A stretch of DNA of 64,000 nt from Amphiura filiformis (lineage: Eukaryota > Echinodermata > Ophiuroidea > Amphilepidida > Amphiuridae), in contig NC_092628.1 in the NCBI RefSeq assembly GCF_039555335.1, forward strand, positions 38,462,965 to 38,526,964, in the 5' to 3' direction. The position numbers were made by a program, and so were the translations under genes. Position 1 is the first letter of the stretch, and the number at the start of each line of letters is the position of its first letter. Below are positions 55,870 to 64,000 of the stretch, piece by piece. The notes below the pieces were generated by a model, which had not been told where the DNA came from, did not search any database, and was given only the letters and a program-made list of their open reading frames with translations.

Positions 55870-55958
55870 GTGGATTTTATTTATTAAAAAGAAAAAAGTC
55901 AGGATCGGGTCTACTTTTGGGGTCGGTTGGGTTACGCCAATCAAACATTTTTTAGGTC
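55706..55958. mobile_element. About 253-bp TIR element with CCTAAAAAATGTTTGATTGG ends
   Basis: The 21-bp end at 55708-55728 is repeated exactly inverted at 55936-55956. Inside are GTAGGTAGGTCGGGA, an ATT microsatellite and GGTCGGTTGGGTTACG. Non-coding. No clear target duplication. Confidence 0.75.
55839..55869. repeat. ATT microsatellite
   Basis: About ten ATT units inside the 253-bp TIR element. Confidence 0.9.
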
Positions 55959-56701
55959 TTAGTATTGTTTAATGATTTGACATCATTAATTAGTCCAGGA
56001 GGAAAGGAAGAGGAAAAATGGAAAAGGGAAAAAAGAGATGAAAATGGAAGACAAGGTGGAAAGAGATGAGAAAGGGTTCTTAAGTGTCCTTCTGGGAGAA
56101 CCTTCACACTTTAAGCCTCAAAAAGGTCCCCTTTAAAGAGCTATTACAGAGAACCTTAGAGAACCAAAAAAGGTCTTCAAAGTAACCAAAGATCATTTCA
56201 TGGTTCCCAGATGGTTCCTTTTAAGAACCACGAAATTTTTACCCCCTCCGTAATGACCTTTGACCTTGGTTGACCTCGATTTTATTTTGAGCATTATATT
56301 CCCCTCGTATCAAGGATTCCACCTACCAAGTTTGGGCCCGATTGGACAAAGTTGAAATTTTGACCTTTGACCTTGACCTCCGATGACCTTTCAAACCACC
56401 CCATAAACGTGGAATGCCCGATATCGATCTATATGCGAAATATCGGATCGATGCCTCGAAGCATAGGGCCTGCACTTTGGCTCGACATTTGAAAGGGGTG
56501 TGAATTCATTTTTGGATACGCCCCTATTATAATTAGGTAATACTTGAACACATTCCCTATATGTATATACATGTACCACATGTAGTAAATCTGTCTGCTT
56601 TATCTGTATTTTTCATCAAACATTATAACAATAGCTCTTTTACAGTGTGCAATCATCCCGGGCAATAATTGGGCAATAATAGAGGATGTGCGTGAAATTA
56701 T
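55959..56701. other. Non-coding: purine tract and AGGTCA-type repeat
   Basis: A purine-rich tract at 55,996-56,085 (GGAAGAGGAAAAATGG type) is followed by a stretch with GGTTCTT/AAGAACC words (56,090-56,245). A dispersed repeat with TGACCTTTGACCTTGG (56,255-56,400) ends near GGGCCTGCACTTTGGCTCG (56,467-56,485). The last motif recurs inverted at 61,212-61,230. No gene seen. Confidence 0.5.
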
Positions 56702-56707
56702 TGATTA

Positions 56708-56830
56708 GCTCCATACAAAGGATTTGAACCGGTGTCCTTCACCGTAATCATGGCGCAATGCAGTGCATTCAATCAAACGTTGTCGTCAACCTATTTGATC
56801 CTATAGTGCATTTGTTATGTGTGTGAGACG
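56708..56830 (-). repeat. tRNA-derived SINE-like sequence
   Basis: The minus strand has a near-perfect B box (GGTTCAAATCC) followed by TTTGTATGGAGC, but no full cloverleaf. A diverged copy in the same orientation lies at 60867-60955 (shared CACCGGTTCAAATCCTTTG and GTG[TC]GAGACGA). Confidence 0.45.
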
Positions 56831-56941
56831 AGCTGTCGCGGTAGATTGCAATAGCTTGTAATCATGCTTTTGTTGAATGAATTTGAGTACTCCGCCATAT
56901 TTACGGTATGAACGTCATAATCTAGGTGATTATTTGCATTG

Positions 56942-57780
56942 GATGTCTTGAATACGCTGGCGAAGTTGTGTAATAATCGGATTAATGCTATAACAGTAGG
57001 TGAATACAAGTTTTGAATATATCGCGTTGCAAAGCCCCATTCAGTGATCCCAGCGAAAGTGAAAAAAAAATCAAATTGTTACTTTTATAAATTTTTTTAA
57101 TGGAAAAACCCAAGAAAACGGCAGTATCGACGAAGTTGAAGCCCCATTCAAATAGGCCTACATGTAGCTAATTTATATATACTGTCAGTATATAAATTAA
57201 ATCAGTTCAATTCACGCCGAGTGTCCTTGAATTGAACTGATGAACCTTGTTTTTTGCCTTACAAGGACCCCAATGGAATTAAGCTTTCTTCGGAAGGCTT
57301 TTTGGGCTATCCTTGGTACTCATTGGTATTTATTCCATTGTCACCTCGTGCAATAGTTTATTCTGGTACCCTGAATTACATACATGTACAGTAGATTTTA
57401 AAGTATTTTATCCATAATGTGCAATCTATTGTATTTTCTTTTTGTTTGCAATTTTTGATGTATATTGAGTGCTAAATAAAATGAAAATGAAAAAGACAGG
57501 TTTGACTCTGCTTCAGCGGTCATGAAAGAATTCAAAAGATAACCTCTGCCCCAACAATCCCAAGCAATTGTCTGAAACTGCTCTTCGGATGATGATAGTC
57601 ATATAATGATCAAAAGATTATTACTGACTATATCATTGTACAAAATCTGAATTTCTGAAAAAATCACTGAATGGGCCGTTAGTTCCCTCCACTCCTTACC
57701 CTGGCAATATGAATCAAAGAAAAATAAAGAAAAAATTAAATAAAACAAGAAAAAAAAAAAGACAAAGAAAAAGAAACAAT
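56942..57780 (+). repeat. Left arm of a long inverted duplication
   Basis: Matches the reverse complement of 59975-60801. Shared landmarks include TGTCTTGAATACGCTGGC, TAATAATCGGATTAAT, CATTCAGTGATCCCAGCG, GACGAAGTTGAAGCCCCATT, AATTCACGCCGAGTGTCCTT, GGTCATGAAAGAATTCAAAA and TCACTGAATGGGCC. Each arm has private insertions. Palindromic tracts sit inside (57170-57205). Confidence 0.85.
57241..57490 (+). repeat. Possible LINE-type 3' tail within the left arm
   Basis: Absent from the right arm. Ends in GAGTGCTAAATAAAATG followed by an A-rich GAAAATGAAAAA tail, resembling a non-LTR retrotransposon 3' end. No coding part remains. Tentative. Confidence 0.3.
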
Positions 57781-57837
57781 AAAAGAAAAACAAATATGAA
57801 AAGTTCAAACAATATTTGGTTTATAAAATTAATGTGA

Positions 57838-57925
57838 CCGTGATGAGGCTCGAACTCACCACCTTCCGATTTAAAGTTCGAAGCGCTCGTGTACCAAATT
57901 CTGACGCCTTACCAAGTGAGCTGTG
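57838..57925 (-). repeat. tRNA-derived SINE-like sequence
   Basis: The minus strand has A-box-like AGCTCACTTGGTAAGGCG and B-box-like GAGTTCGAGCCTC. About 13 extra bases separate the arms, the anticodon stem is mispaired and the acceptor halves do not pair. A tRNA-like relic, not a gene. Confidence 0.45.
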
Positions 57926-58514
57926 CTCCTGAGACGAAATAAAAATAAAATAATACACTGTATACCTGCTTGTGTCGGTAATTGATTTGCTCAAATTCCA
58001 TAATGGTACAGTGCAACAGAGCAAAAATGCCCAAAATTAAAAGCTATATAATTTATGAACAATATACACTACACATAAAAATATTAATACAAGGGAATTT
58101 CAACATAAGAATCCAAACAATTAAGTACCAACATGCACAGCTTTGTCCTTATATCACATTTGGGTTTTTAACAAAATGTTATCAAACCTCTACTGTGATT
58201 GGCAGCTGCACAAGGCATCTCTTTGATAGCTGATAATGGCCATCCATTCAGCAAGTGGCTACTAACTGACCTTGACAGGCTTGAATGAGCACTGTCATCT
58301 GCTACAAAACCATCACACTCTAGGACCTGGTCGCCTATATTAATTTACTAGTCAACATTTGCATAGGAACCGCATAGTCGGAGGCAAGGTTCATTATTGA
58401 TTGGAGATTATATACGTATTTATTACTAATAGACAAGTAATATATATATATATCGTGTGTTTGCGATTTATTCCGTAATCAATAAGTATGATGAACAAAC
58501 GCATTTCTGGCAGA

Positions 58515-58590
58515 AGTACTCACAGCGTAGTGGTATTCGATCTCGACTGTTAAATAAAAGGTTGTGGGTTCGAACCCTGGTAGAATTTTA
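58515..58590 (+). repeat. tRNA-derived SINE-like sequence
   Basis: AGCGTAGTGGTATTCGATC resembles a D arm and GTGGGTTCGAACCC is an excellent T arm/B box. The anticodon stem does not pair and the acceptor is poor. Confidence 0.4.
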
Positions 58591-58622
58591 ATTGGAATAA
58601 ATTTGTTTTTCTTTTTTGTTAA

Positions 58623-58957
58623 AGGGGCATTTCGTGATCCACAGCCTCATCCCCCACTTTTCCCCAAAAAGTTGAGATTTTTACACCACTGGATACCTCT
58701 GGCTACATAATGTTTATGTACCAAATATTTCTTGCAGATTAATTCGTTTAACAAAAATATCGTTAAATTTGAATTTCGTTCTGGTGCACCAGAACGAAAT
58801 TACAACACATTGTCTATGGAGCAGTGTAATACACATAATCATGCATAACTCGCAAACGCAAAATCGGAATCAACTGAAATTTTGGAAATAAGCTTTTTTC
58901 GTGGATATCTACTGAAAATGTCATAAAAAGAGGATGCTAGGATCACGAAATCCTCCT
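58623..58957. mobile_element. 335-bp TTAA-flanked MITE
   Basis: TTAA at 58619-58622 and 58958-58961. Inverted ends AGGGGCATTTCGTGATCC and GGATCACGAAATCCTCCT. Non-coding, with a perfect 30-bp palindrome at its centre. TTAA target as in piggyBac/Kolobok-type elements; the ends differ from the 1,073-bp element at 29125, so it is a different family. Confidence 0.85.
58772..58801. repeat. Perfect 30-bp palindrome
   Basis: Each half is AATTTCGTTCTGGTG or its exact complement; no spacer. Lies near the middle of the 335-bp MITE. Confidence 0.95.
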
Positions 58958-59529
58958 TTAAGTAAGAGGTAATAATTATGGCAATAAATCCGCCGTATAA
59001 AACTGAACACAGCTCAATCCAGCCTCATATAGGCCTATATCATGTAAATGTATTATGTGATGCAAATGTTGACTAGGAAAAAAATATCGCGACCTGGTCA
59101 CTATAATGCTACAGGGAGCACAGTACTTTGACAATGGAGTGAAAGACTATTATTATTGATTAGGCGCGGATTCTAAAAGTACAGCTCCTATGCGTGTGTA
59201 GCAAAAAATTGGAATAGAATGTTTGGAATCATGTAACTAAAATACTAAATGCATTCTGCAAAATGTGCTCTTACCAATTTATAAAGCATTTCATTAGCTT
59301 TAATTTGACATATTGTTTGACATGTTTGGAATTATGGTAAATCATTAAATAAAATATTTATTAATTAATCAATTATGTCAATTAATAAAAATTTAATGCA
59401 AATATGCATATTTTCTCTGACAGAATTGTAGGATTTGACAAGAGCCATCTTTCTTGTAAGTTTGATTCTTATAACATACCGGTATCGTATTGCGTCCCGT
59501 TATAGTTGCAGAAAAATACGCGTGCAGGA

Positions 59530-59570
59530 CACACATACGCACCCCCCCACACCCACACACACACACACCC
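59530..59570. repeat. CA-rich microsatellite
   Basis: Imperfect (AC)n with a C7 run. Confidence 0.9.
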
Positions 59571-59974
59571 AGAGGATCGTACCGCTTTACAATCGTATAA
59601 CATTCATTGGCGCTAGTAGTAGTAAATTCCAATTTTCTTTGCTTTACCTCACTTGTTCTGCTCAAAATTAAAAGGGGATATATCTGACAGTAAAAGCTTA
59701 CATTTTATGGAAATTATGTTTAAATTTGCTTAAACAGCACAAAACAGATAAAGCAGACTAATGTACTATACATAGGCCTATACATGTATGGTGTGCCAGG
59801 GACTGTTTAAGAATATATCATTAGATTTATGATATTTACTTCGAGGACTGTTATATATCAAAAATGTGAAAAATATCAAATTTTAATAATTTGTCATAAA
59901 ATTTGTATTATATCGTGAATTCCAAACAATGAAATTTATTTGATATCAGAAAGACATTCTTCGTATTCAGAATG

Positions 59975-60801
59975 CGTTTTCTTTGTCTTTTTTTTTCTTT
60001 TCTTGTTTTATTTTTTTTTCTTTATTTTTCTTTGATTTATATTGTCAGGGTAAGGAGAGTAGGGAACTAAAGGCCCATTCAGTGATTTTTTGATTTTTTT
60101 TTTTCATCCCGACGATCGTAAAAATCATCAAAATACAGATTTTGGATACTAGACTGCGGAACTCAGTCTTCAATGATAGTCAGTAATTTTTATATTTTGG
60201 ACATTATTATGACTATCATTTGAGGACTGAGTTCTTGTGATCCGAGGAGCAGTTTCAGATAATTGCCTGGGATTATTGGGGCAGAGGTTATCTTTTGAAT
60301 TCTTTCATGACCACTGAAGCATAGTCGAACCTGTCAAGGACACTCGGCGTGAATTGAAAGACCATGTCACTCGCCACAAAAGAATGTCAAAGGTCATAAA
60401 AGGCCTATGGCTGATTTTGTACGTTTCGTCATTGTCATAGATGTGCTAACATAGCTTGCTAGTGTAGTGGTTCAGCCGAAAGCCGTGTGTCTAAGACAAA
60501 AAAAATAATGCGGTTACGTGAGTCTGTAATTTATATACCGGTACTGACAGTATATAAATTAGCTACATGTATTTGAATGGGGCTTCAACTTCGTCAATAC
60601 TGTCGTTTTCCTGTGTTTTTTTTTTTTTTTGCCATTTGTTTTTCATTAAAAAATTTATACACAATTTGATTTTTTTTTCACTTTCGCTGGGATCACTGAA
60701 TGGGACTTTGTAGCGCGGATTATTCAAAACTTGTTTTTACCTACTGCTATATAGTATTAATCCGATTATTACATAACTTTGCCAGCGTATTCAAGACATA
60801 G
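59975..60801 (-). repeat. Right arm of the long inverted duplication
   Basis: Reverse-complement partner of 56942-57780. Has its own extra segments, including the hairpin at 60159-60234, and lacks the LINE-like tail. Confidence 0.85.
60159..60234. repeat. Hairpin with about 24-bp arms
   Basis: GAACTCAGTCTTCAATGATA at 60159 onward pairs with its near-complement ending in TTTGAGGACTGAGTTC at 60234. Absent from the left arm, so it entered after the inverted duplication formed or was lost there. Related bases occur at 54,267-54,300. Confidence 0.7.
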
Positions 60802-60866
60802 GTTATGTAAGGGATAAACTGTACATGGGTATAGGGTATAGAGGCCCTGCATGCTTTTATCGATTG

Positions 60867-60955
60867 GCTCCAAACAAAGGATTTGAACCGGTGTCCTTCA
60901 CCGTAATCACGGCGCAGTCCATTCAATCAAATGTCGTCACTGTGCGAGACGAACG
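60867..60955 (-). repeat. tRNA-derived SINE-like sequence
   Basis: Direct-orientation relative of 56708-56830, including the minus-strand B box GGTTCAAATCC; about 30 bp shorter. Confidence 0.45.
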
Positions 60956-61755
60956 ATGTATAAATCTGGAGGTCACATCATCACTTATCATGCTTATTGT
61001 AAAAAGTTTGTCCAATGCATATACTGTGTGTATTGTTCCCGGGTATTGTCAATGCAGTCAAGCAAACAGGTATTATATTTTGAAAAGGCCGCTATAGTAT
61101 ATTCACAGGGGTGTCTTGAATGGCCAATCATATGGGACATAATCAAATTGCAGTGACTGCTTCCTTTGTTACCACATGTCAGTCATCTTGTGATTATTGG
61201 ACCATGTAAACCTGCAAAAACGAGCCAAAGTGCAGGCCCTATGTGTGGCGAAACGCATTGCCGGACAGACAGATACACAGAGCTCATTATTTTATTAGTA
61301 CTAGTTCACCCGTTGCTGTGAGAGTTACTGATAGCCATGCTATTTGACCCCTGATGACCCCTTTTGACACTAATATAGGCTGATACCATTTCATGGTTCA
61401 GCAAAAATATGAAGAAATTATTTCCAAACCGTGTTAAGTCAACAATCATTATGTTGCTCATTTTCAAGAATGCTGGTTAACAAAAAGCAGGCCATTGTCT
61501 CATTTCGTGAACAAAGGTCCACATACCATGGTTTCCTTGCGTTTCCTTTATAATCGGTTACCCAACTGAAGCTATAAATACCAGCTCATTGCGATACCGC
61601 ACATATAAAACAGACACATGTGCACAACCAGAGAAGATCTGATTTAATCAGTTGAGCTTTTTCAATGAGTGTAATCTTGGTTTAATAGCTTTTAATGGGG
61701 TTTAAGTCCCGAAAAGGTCGCGGTGAATTCTACTGTAGACATGACTGCATCATGT
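60956..61755. other. Non-coding DNA, no gene seen
   Basis: Includes the inverted AAAGTGCAGGCCCTAT motif, the word CGGACAGACAGATACACAG and TGACCCC-type repeats near 61,345. A TATA-like GCTATAAATACC (61,572) is not followed by a convincing gene. Confidence 0.45.
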
Positions 61756-62113
61756 ACGCTATTGAGAGCATTTTTAGAACTTTTGCAAGTGATATGCTAA
61801 TGAGTGCTAATAGCGTTAGTGACGAAAATAGCACGACTCACACTAATAGCGCGCATTACGGTAATGGCTGCTATTAACGATATTAGCGCTAATATCGCTT
61901 ACCATGCCGAGAACATTTTTAGCAGTTTTGGTAATAGCGCGCAATTGGTTCACCACAATTAGCACGAAATAGCAAAGGTTTGCTATTATCACGCTATCGG
62001 CGATATTGGCGCTATTAGCGTGGAAAAACCAGAAAATTGCAAATACCGCGCAATTTGCAATTTTGCTAGTGAGCAGCGCTAACGCGCTAAAAAACCATCA
62101 TCGCACCTTTATC
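61756..62113 (-). repeat. Satellite B terminal cap, inverted copy 4
   Basis: Reverse complement of roughly 50,206-50,570, ending in CCATCATCGCACCTTTATCG; the two match at most positions by eye. Array sequence resumes right after it (TTTTGATCTAACGAAGG). Confidence 0.9.
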
Positions 62114-62181
62114 GGTTTTGATCTAACGAAGGTTCTTTAATAGGGCATGGTACACTAATTGAATAAATTAAGCTATCACAT

Positions 62182-62193
62182 GGCCGGTTAGCT
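62182..62193 (+). pseudogene. 12-nt tRNA-Ile stump
   Basis: Class 3 type stump after the inverted satellite B cap. Confidence 0.88.
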
Positions 62194-62226
62194 TACGTGA
62201 CAAATAGGATAAAAATACGTAATCGC

Positions 62227-62298
62227 CTCCCCGACGGGGAATTGAACCCTGGTCTCCCGCGTGACAGGCGGGGATACTCACCACTATACTATCGAGGA
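62227..62298 (-). tRNA. tRNA-Asp-GTC: tRNA-Asp (GTC), T-stem variant
   Basis: T stem CAGGG instead of CGGGG, one A-C mismatch. Its duplicate at 52788 is consensus, so the change postdates the duplication. Confidence 0.85.
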
Positions 62299-62604
62299 TT
62301 GACGTGATGAAACTTTCCTACAAAACTAGTGATATAACTAGTATTGTAATAGACAAGTTAATCTTTTTAGCTCCTTTGATTTTTGTTGTATTTTCTCTTT
62401 TGCTGACAAAAGACAAAATGCTGATTTTCTGTATAAATTGTGACCCTTCATGTACATTTTGTTAACAGGTTAACCTTTTTAAGTGCAGTTTTAAAATCTG
62501 ATTACATCCTTTCATCATTTTTCTTGGGAAAAGGGGGGGGGTGATCTAACGAAGGTTCTTTTATAGGGCATGGTACACTAATTGCATAAATTAAGCTATC
62601 ACAT

Positions 62605-62678
62605 GGCCGGTTAGCTCAGTTGGTTAGAGCGTCGTGCTAATAACGCGAATGTCGTGGGTTCGAGCCCCATACTGGCCA
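62605..62678 (+). tRNA. tRNA-Ile-AAT: tRNA-Ile (AAT)
   Basis: Consensus copy; duplicate of 53169. Confidence 0.95.
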
Positions 62679-63024
62679 GATGGTAAATTAAGATTTTGTG
62701 TATTTTTATTTTTCATTTCTTCTTGTCTTTTTCTGTTTGTTTATATGTGTCAATGAATTCCAAGCGTTATTAACGCTTTAAATATTACCACATCATTTCC
62801 ATATAACACCCATTAGCGTGAAATGTATCAATAAAGTCTTTAGCACGTCATTTAAAAATTTGTTAAAACTGAAAATGTTCTTGGTTTGAAGCTATTTTAA
62901 AACATAAAAATATAAATGCACAAATGTTTGAAGAAAAAAGACAGTGTGTTTCATATTATGCACAAAGGGGTTATTATTATGTAATTGTTCTTACGTGACA
63001 AATAGGATAAAAATAAGTCATCGC

Positions 63025-63096
63025 CTCCCCGACGGGGAATTGAATCCCGGTCTCCCGCGTGACAGGCGGGGATACTCACCACTATACTATCGAGGA
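63025..63096 (-). tRNA. tRNA-Asp-GTC: tRNA-Asp (GTC), array-edge variant
   Basis: Same G53-to-A change as 53589; array ends here again. Confidence 0.82.
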
Positions 63097-64000
63097 TTGA
63101 CTTAGTACATAATTCCTATAAAACGGGTGATATAACGAAATATTGTAGGCCTACTGGTATTGTAGTATAAATTCTGTCTCTGGAGTTAAGGCCAAAAATA
63201 TCTTCAATGGTTTATTGTTTTTAATAATTTTTTTTTTTTAAACCCACAATATCCTCTTAGCTGCGATTATTCCTTGAAATATATCTAAAACTTAAAAATA
63301 TAGGCCTATTATGTTGGACCTTCTTTATAGGTCAATTGAAAAACATACAAATTAACCTTGTTTAGGAGACGAAAAAAGAAAACCCTGTTCTACGGGCCCG
63401 ACCGACCCAGATTTTGAACAAATTGGGAAAAAACATTTCCTGTACAATGAATGCCGACCCAAATTTCGGAAATTTCAGGAACAATTTTTTTTTGTATTTT
63501 CCCAAATTGCAAATTATTTATAGATTTTTGTGATCTTTTGGGTCATTTAAAAAAAAAAATTGTCCTTATAAAACTGTGATCTGAAAAGAAAATAGCTAAT
63601 ATTTACACTATGATACCATTTCGAAAGTTTATAGGCCTAATAACAATAATGTCAAACTCACTTGTCTTATTATTAAACGACCAATAGATAATAAATGACG
63701 ACTATCATGTAAGACTTGAGTTCCGCAGTCTACTTGTCTTTGGGGTCTTTGCGTTAATCCGGGGCGTTAATATTAAAATGTCCCAAATGCGTTAATAAAT
63801 TTGTTCCTTTTCCAAGAAAAATCGAAAGGACCTAGGGCTATTACAATATATGTTGACCTCTATAAAACTTTATGGACGCTTAAACCATAGACAAGCTCCA
63901 GATAAATACTTGTTTTGCATTTACTATCTTAAATTATCTTTTTCTGAAATACGTTACAGATAAATAAGTCGATTTACCCTTCGCTCGTGGCTACGATATG
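63097..64000. other. AT-rich DNA beyond the second array edge
   Basis: Copy of 53,661-54,564; no gene seen. If the duplication continues, the solitary tRNA-Ile should recur near 64,124-64,197, just outside the window. Confidence 0.6.

Larger units (their letters stand above)
57781..59974. other. Interior of the inverted duplication, no gene seen
   Basis: Contains two tRNA-derived SINE-like pieces (57838 and 58515), the TTAA-flanked MITE at 58623, a CA microsatellite and AT-rich DNA. At 59,930-59,975 lies a piece reading AGACATTCTTCGTATTCAG that looks like a dispersed repeat. Reading frames here (57982-58233, 59393-59671) have no support. Confidence 0.5.
62145..64000 (+). repeat. Array edge plus adjoining DNA, direct copy 2
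   Basis: Second copy of 52,709-54,564, including the diagnostic Asp variant. Runs off the window end. Confidence 0.93.

Noticed and set aside
56255-56400. Cluster of nuclear-receptor half-sites (AGGTCA/TGACCT)
   Set aside because: The words belong to a dispersed repeat style also seen at 4,780-5,250; density alone does not support a regulatory element.
57838-57925. Functional tRNA gene on the minus strand
   Set aside because: The B box is good, but acceptor halves do not pair, the anticodon stem is mispaired and extra bases separate the arms.
61572-61755. Promoter and small gene at GCTATAAATACC
   Set aside because: The TATA-like word is isolated; the following 60-codon frame runs into satellite B and is not credible.

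Overview
The window is animal genomic DNA with no protein-coding gene I can support. TIR elements with TTAA targets, tRNA-derived SINE-like sequences, the frequent word TAGGCCTA and dispersed repeats rich in AGGTCA/TGACCT words suggest a marine invertebrate deuterostome (echinoderm or hemichordate). That placement is inference from repeat style, not from a marker gene.

The backbone is a giant tandem tRNA array. tRNA-Ile(AAT) on the + strand alternates with tRNA-Asp(GTC) on the - strand. I count 37 full-length tRNA-Ile copies (32 identical) and 38 tRNA-Asp copies (28 identical). Each Ile/Asp pair is convergent across a spacer of three length classes: class 1 about 303 bp; class 2 about 345 bp; class 3 about 440 bp, carrying a duplicated Ile-upstream block that ends in a 12-nt stump of tRNA-Ile. 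Successive pairs are divergent. The arrangement forms higher-order repeats: about 3.48 kb at 1-11.8 kb, exactly 2,438 bp at 17.6-22.5 kb, and about 895 bp at 24.8-28.3 kb and again at 38.5-41.6 kb.

The array is broken by three satellite families. Satellite A has units of about 70-100 bp rich in the perfect palindrome GCTATTAGCGCTAATAGC. Satellite B has units of about 175-190 bp built from the same word. Satellite C is a GC-richer 139-bp unit. They occur as A alone (1.7-3.2 and 7.0-8.5 kb), A-B-C (10.4-17.3 kb), B-C-inverted A (31.0-37.8 kb), B-C (50.2-52.7 kb) and inverted B (61.8-62.1 kb). Complete ends of A and B carry a related AAGGTGCG-type terminus, and the edges at 37,804 and 50,204 rejoin to the ordinary spacer almost exactly. 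I infer one composite, foldback-like repeat family (B-C-A) that has been scattered and truncated within the array.

From 53.66 kb to 62.11 kb the array gives way to AT-rich DNA. It holds a lone tRNA-Ile, several small TIR elements, a long inverted duplication and tRNA-derived SINE-like fragments. Array edge plus adjoining DNA (52.7-54.6 kb) recur as a direct, nearly identical copy at 62.1-64.0 kb. Other insertions lie at 4.47-6.23 kb (1.77 kb, with a strong hairpin) and 29.13-30.20 kb (1.07 kb, TTAA-flanked).

Open reading frames of 60-220 codons throughout are by-products of antisense tRNA sequence or satellite repeats. If transcribed, the locus would supply two tRNAs by RNA polymerase III from internal A and B boxes.
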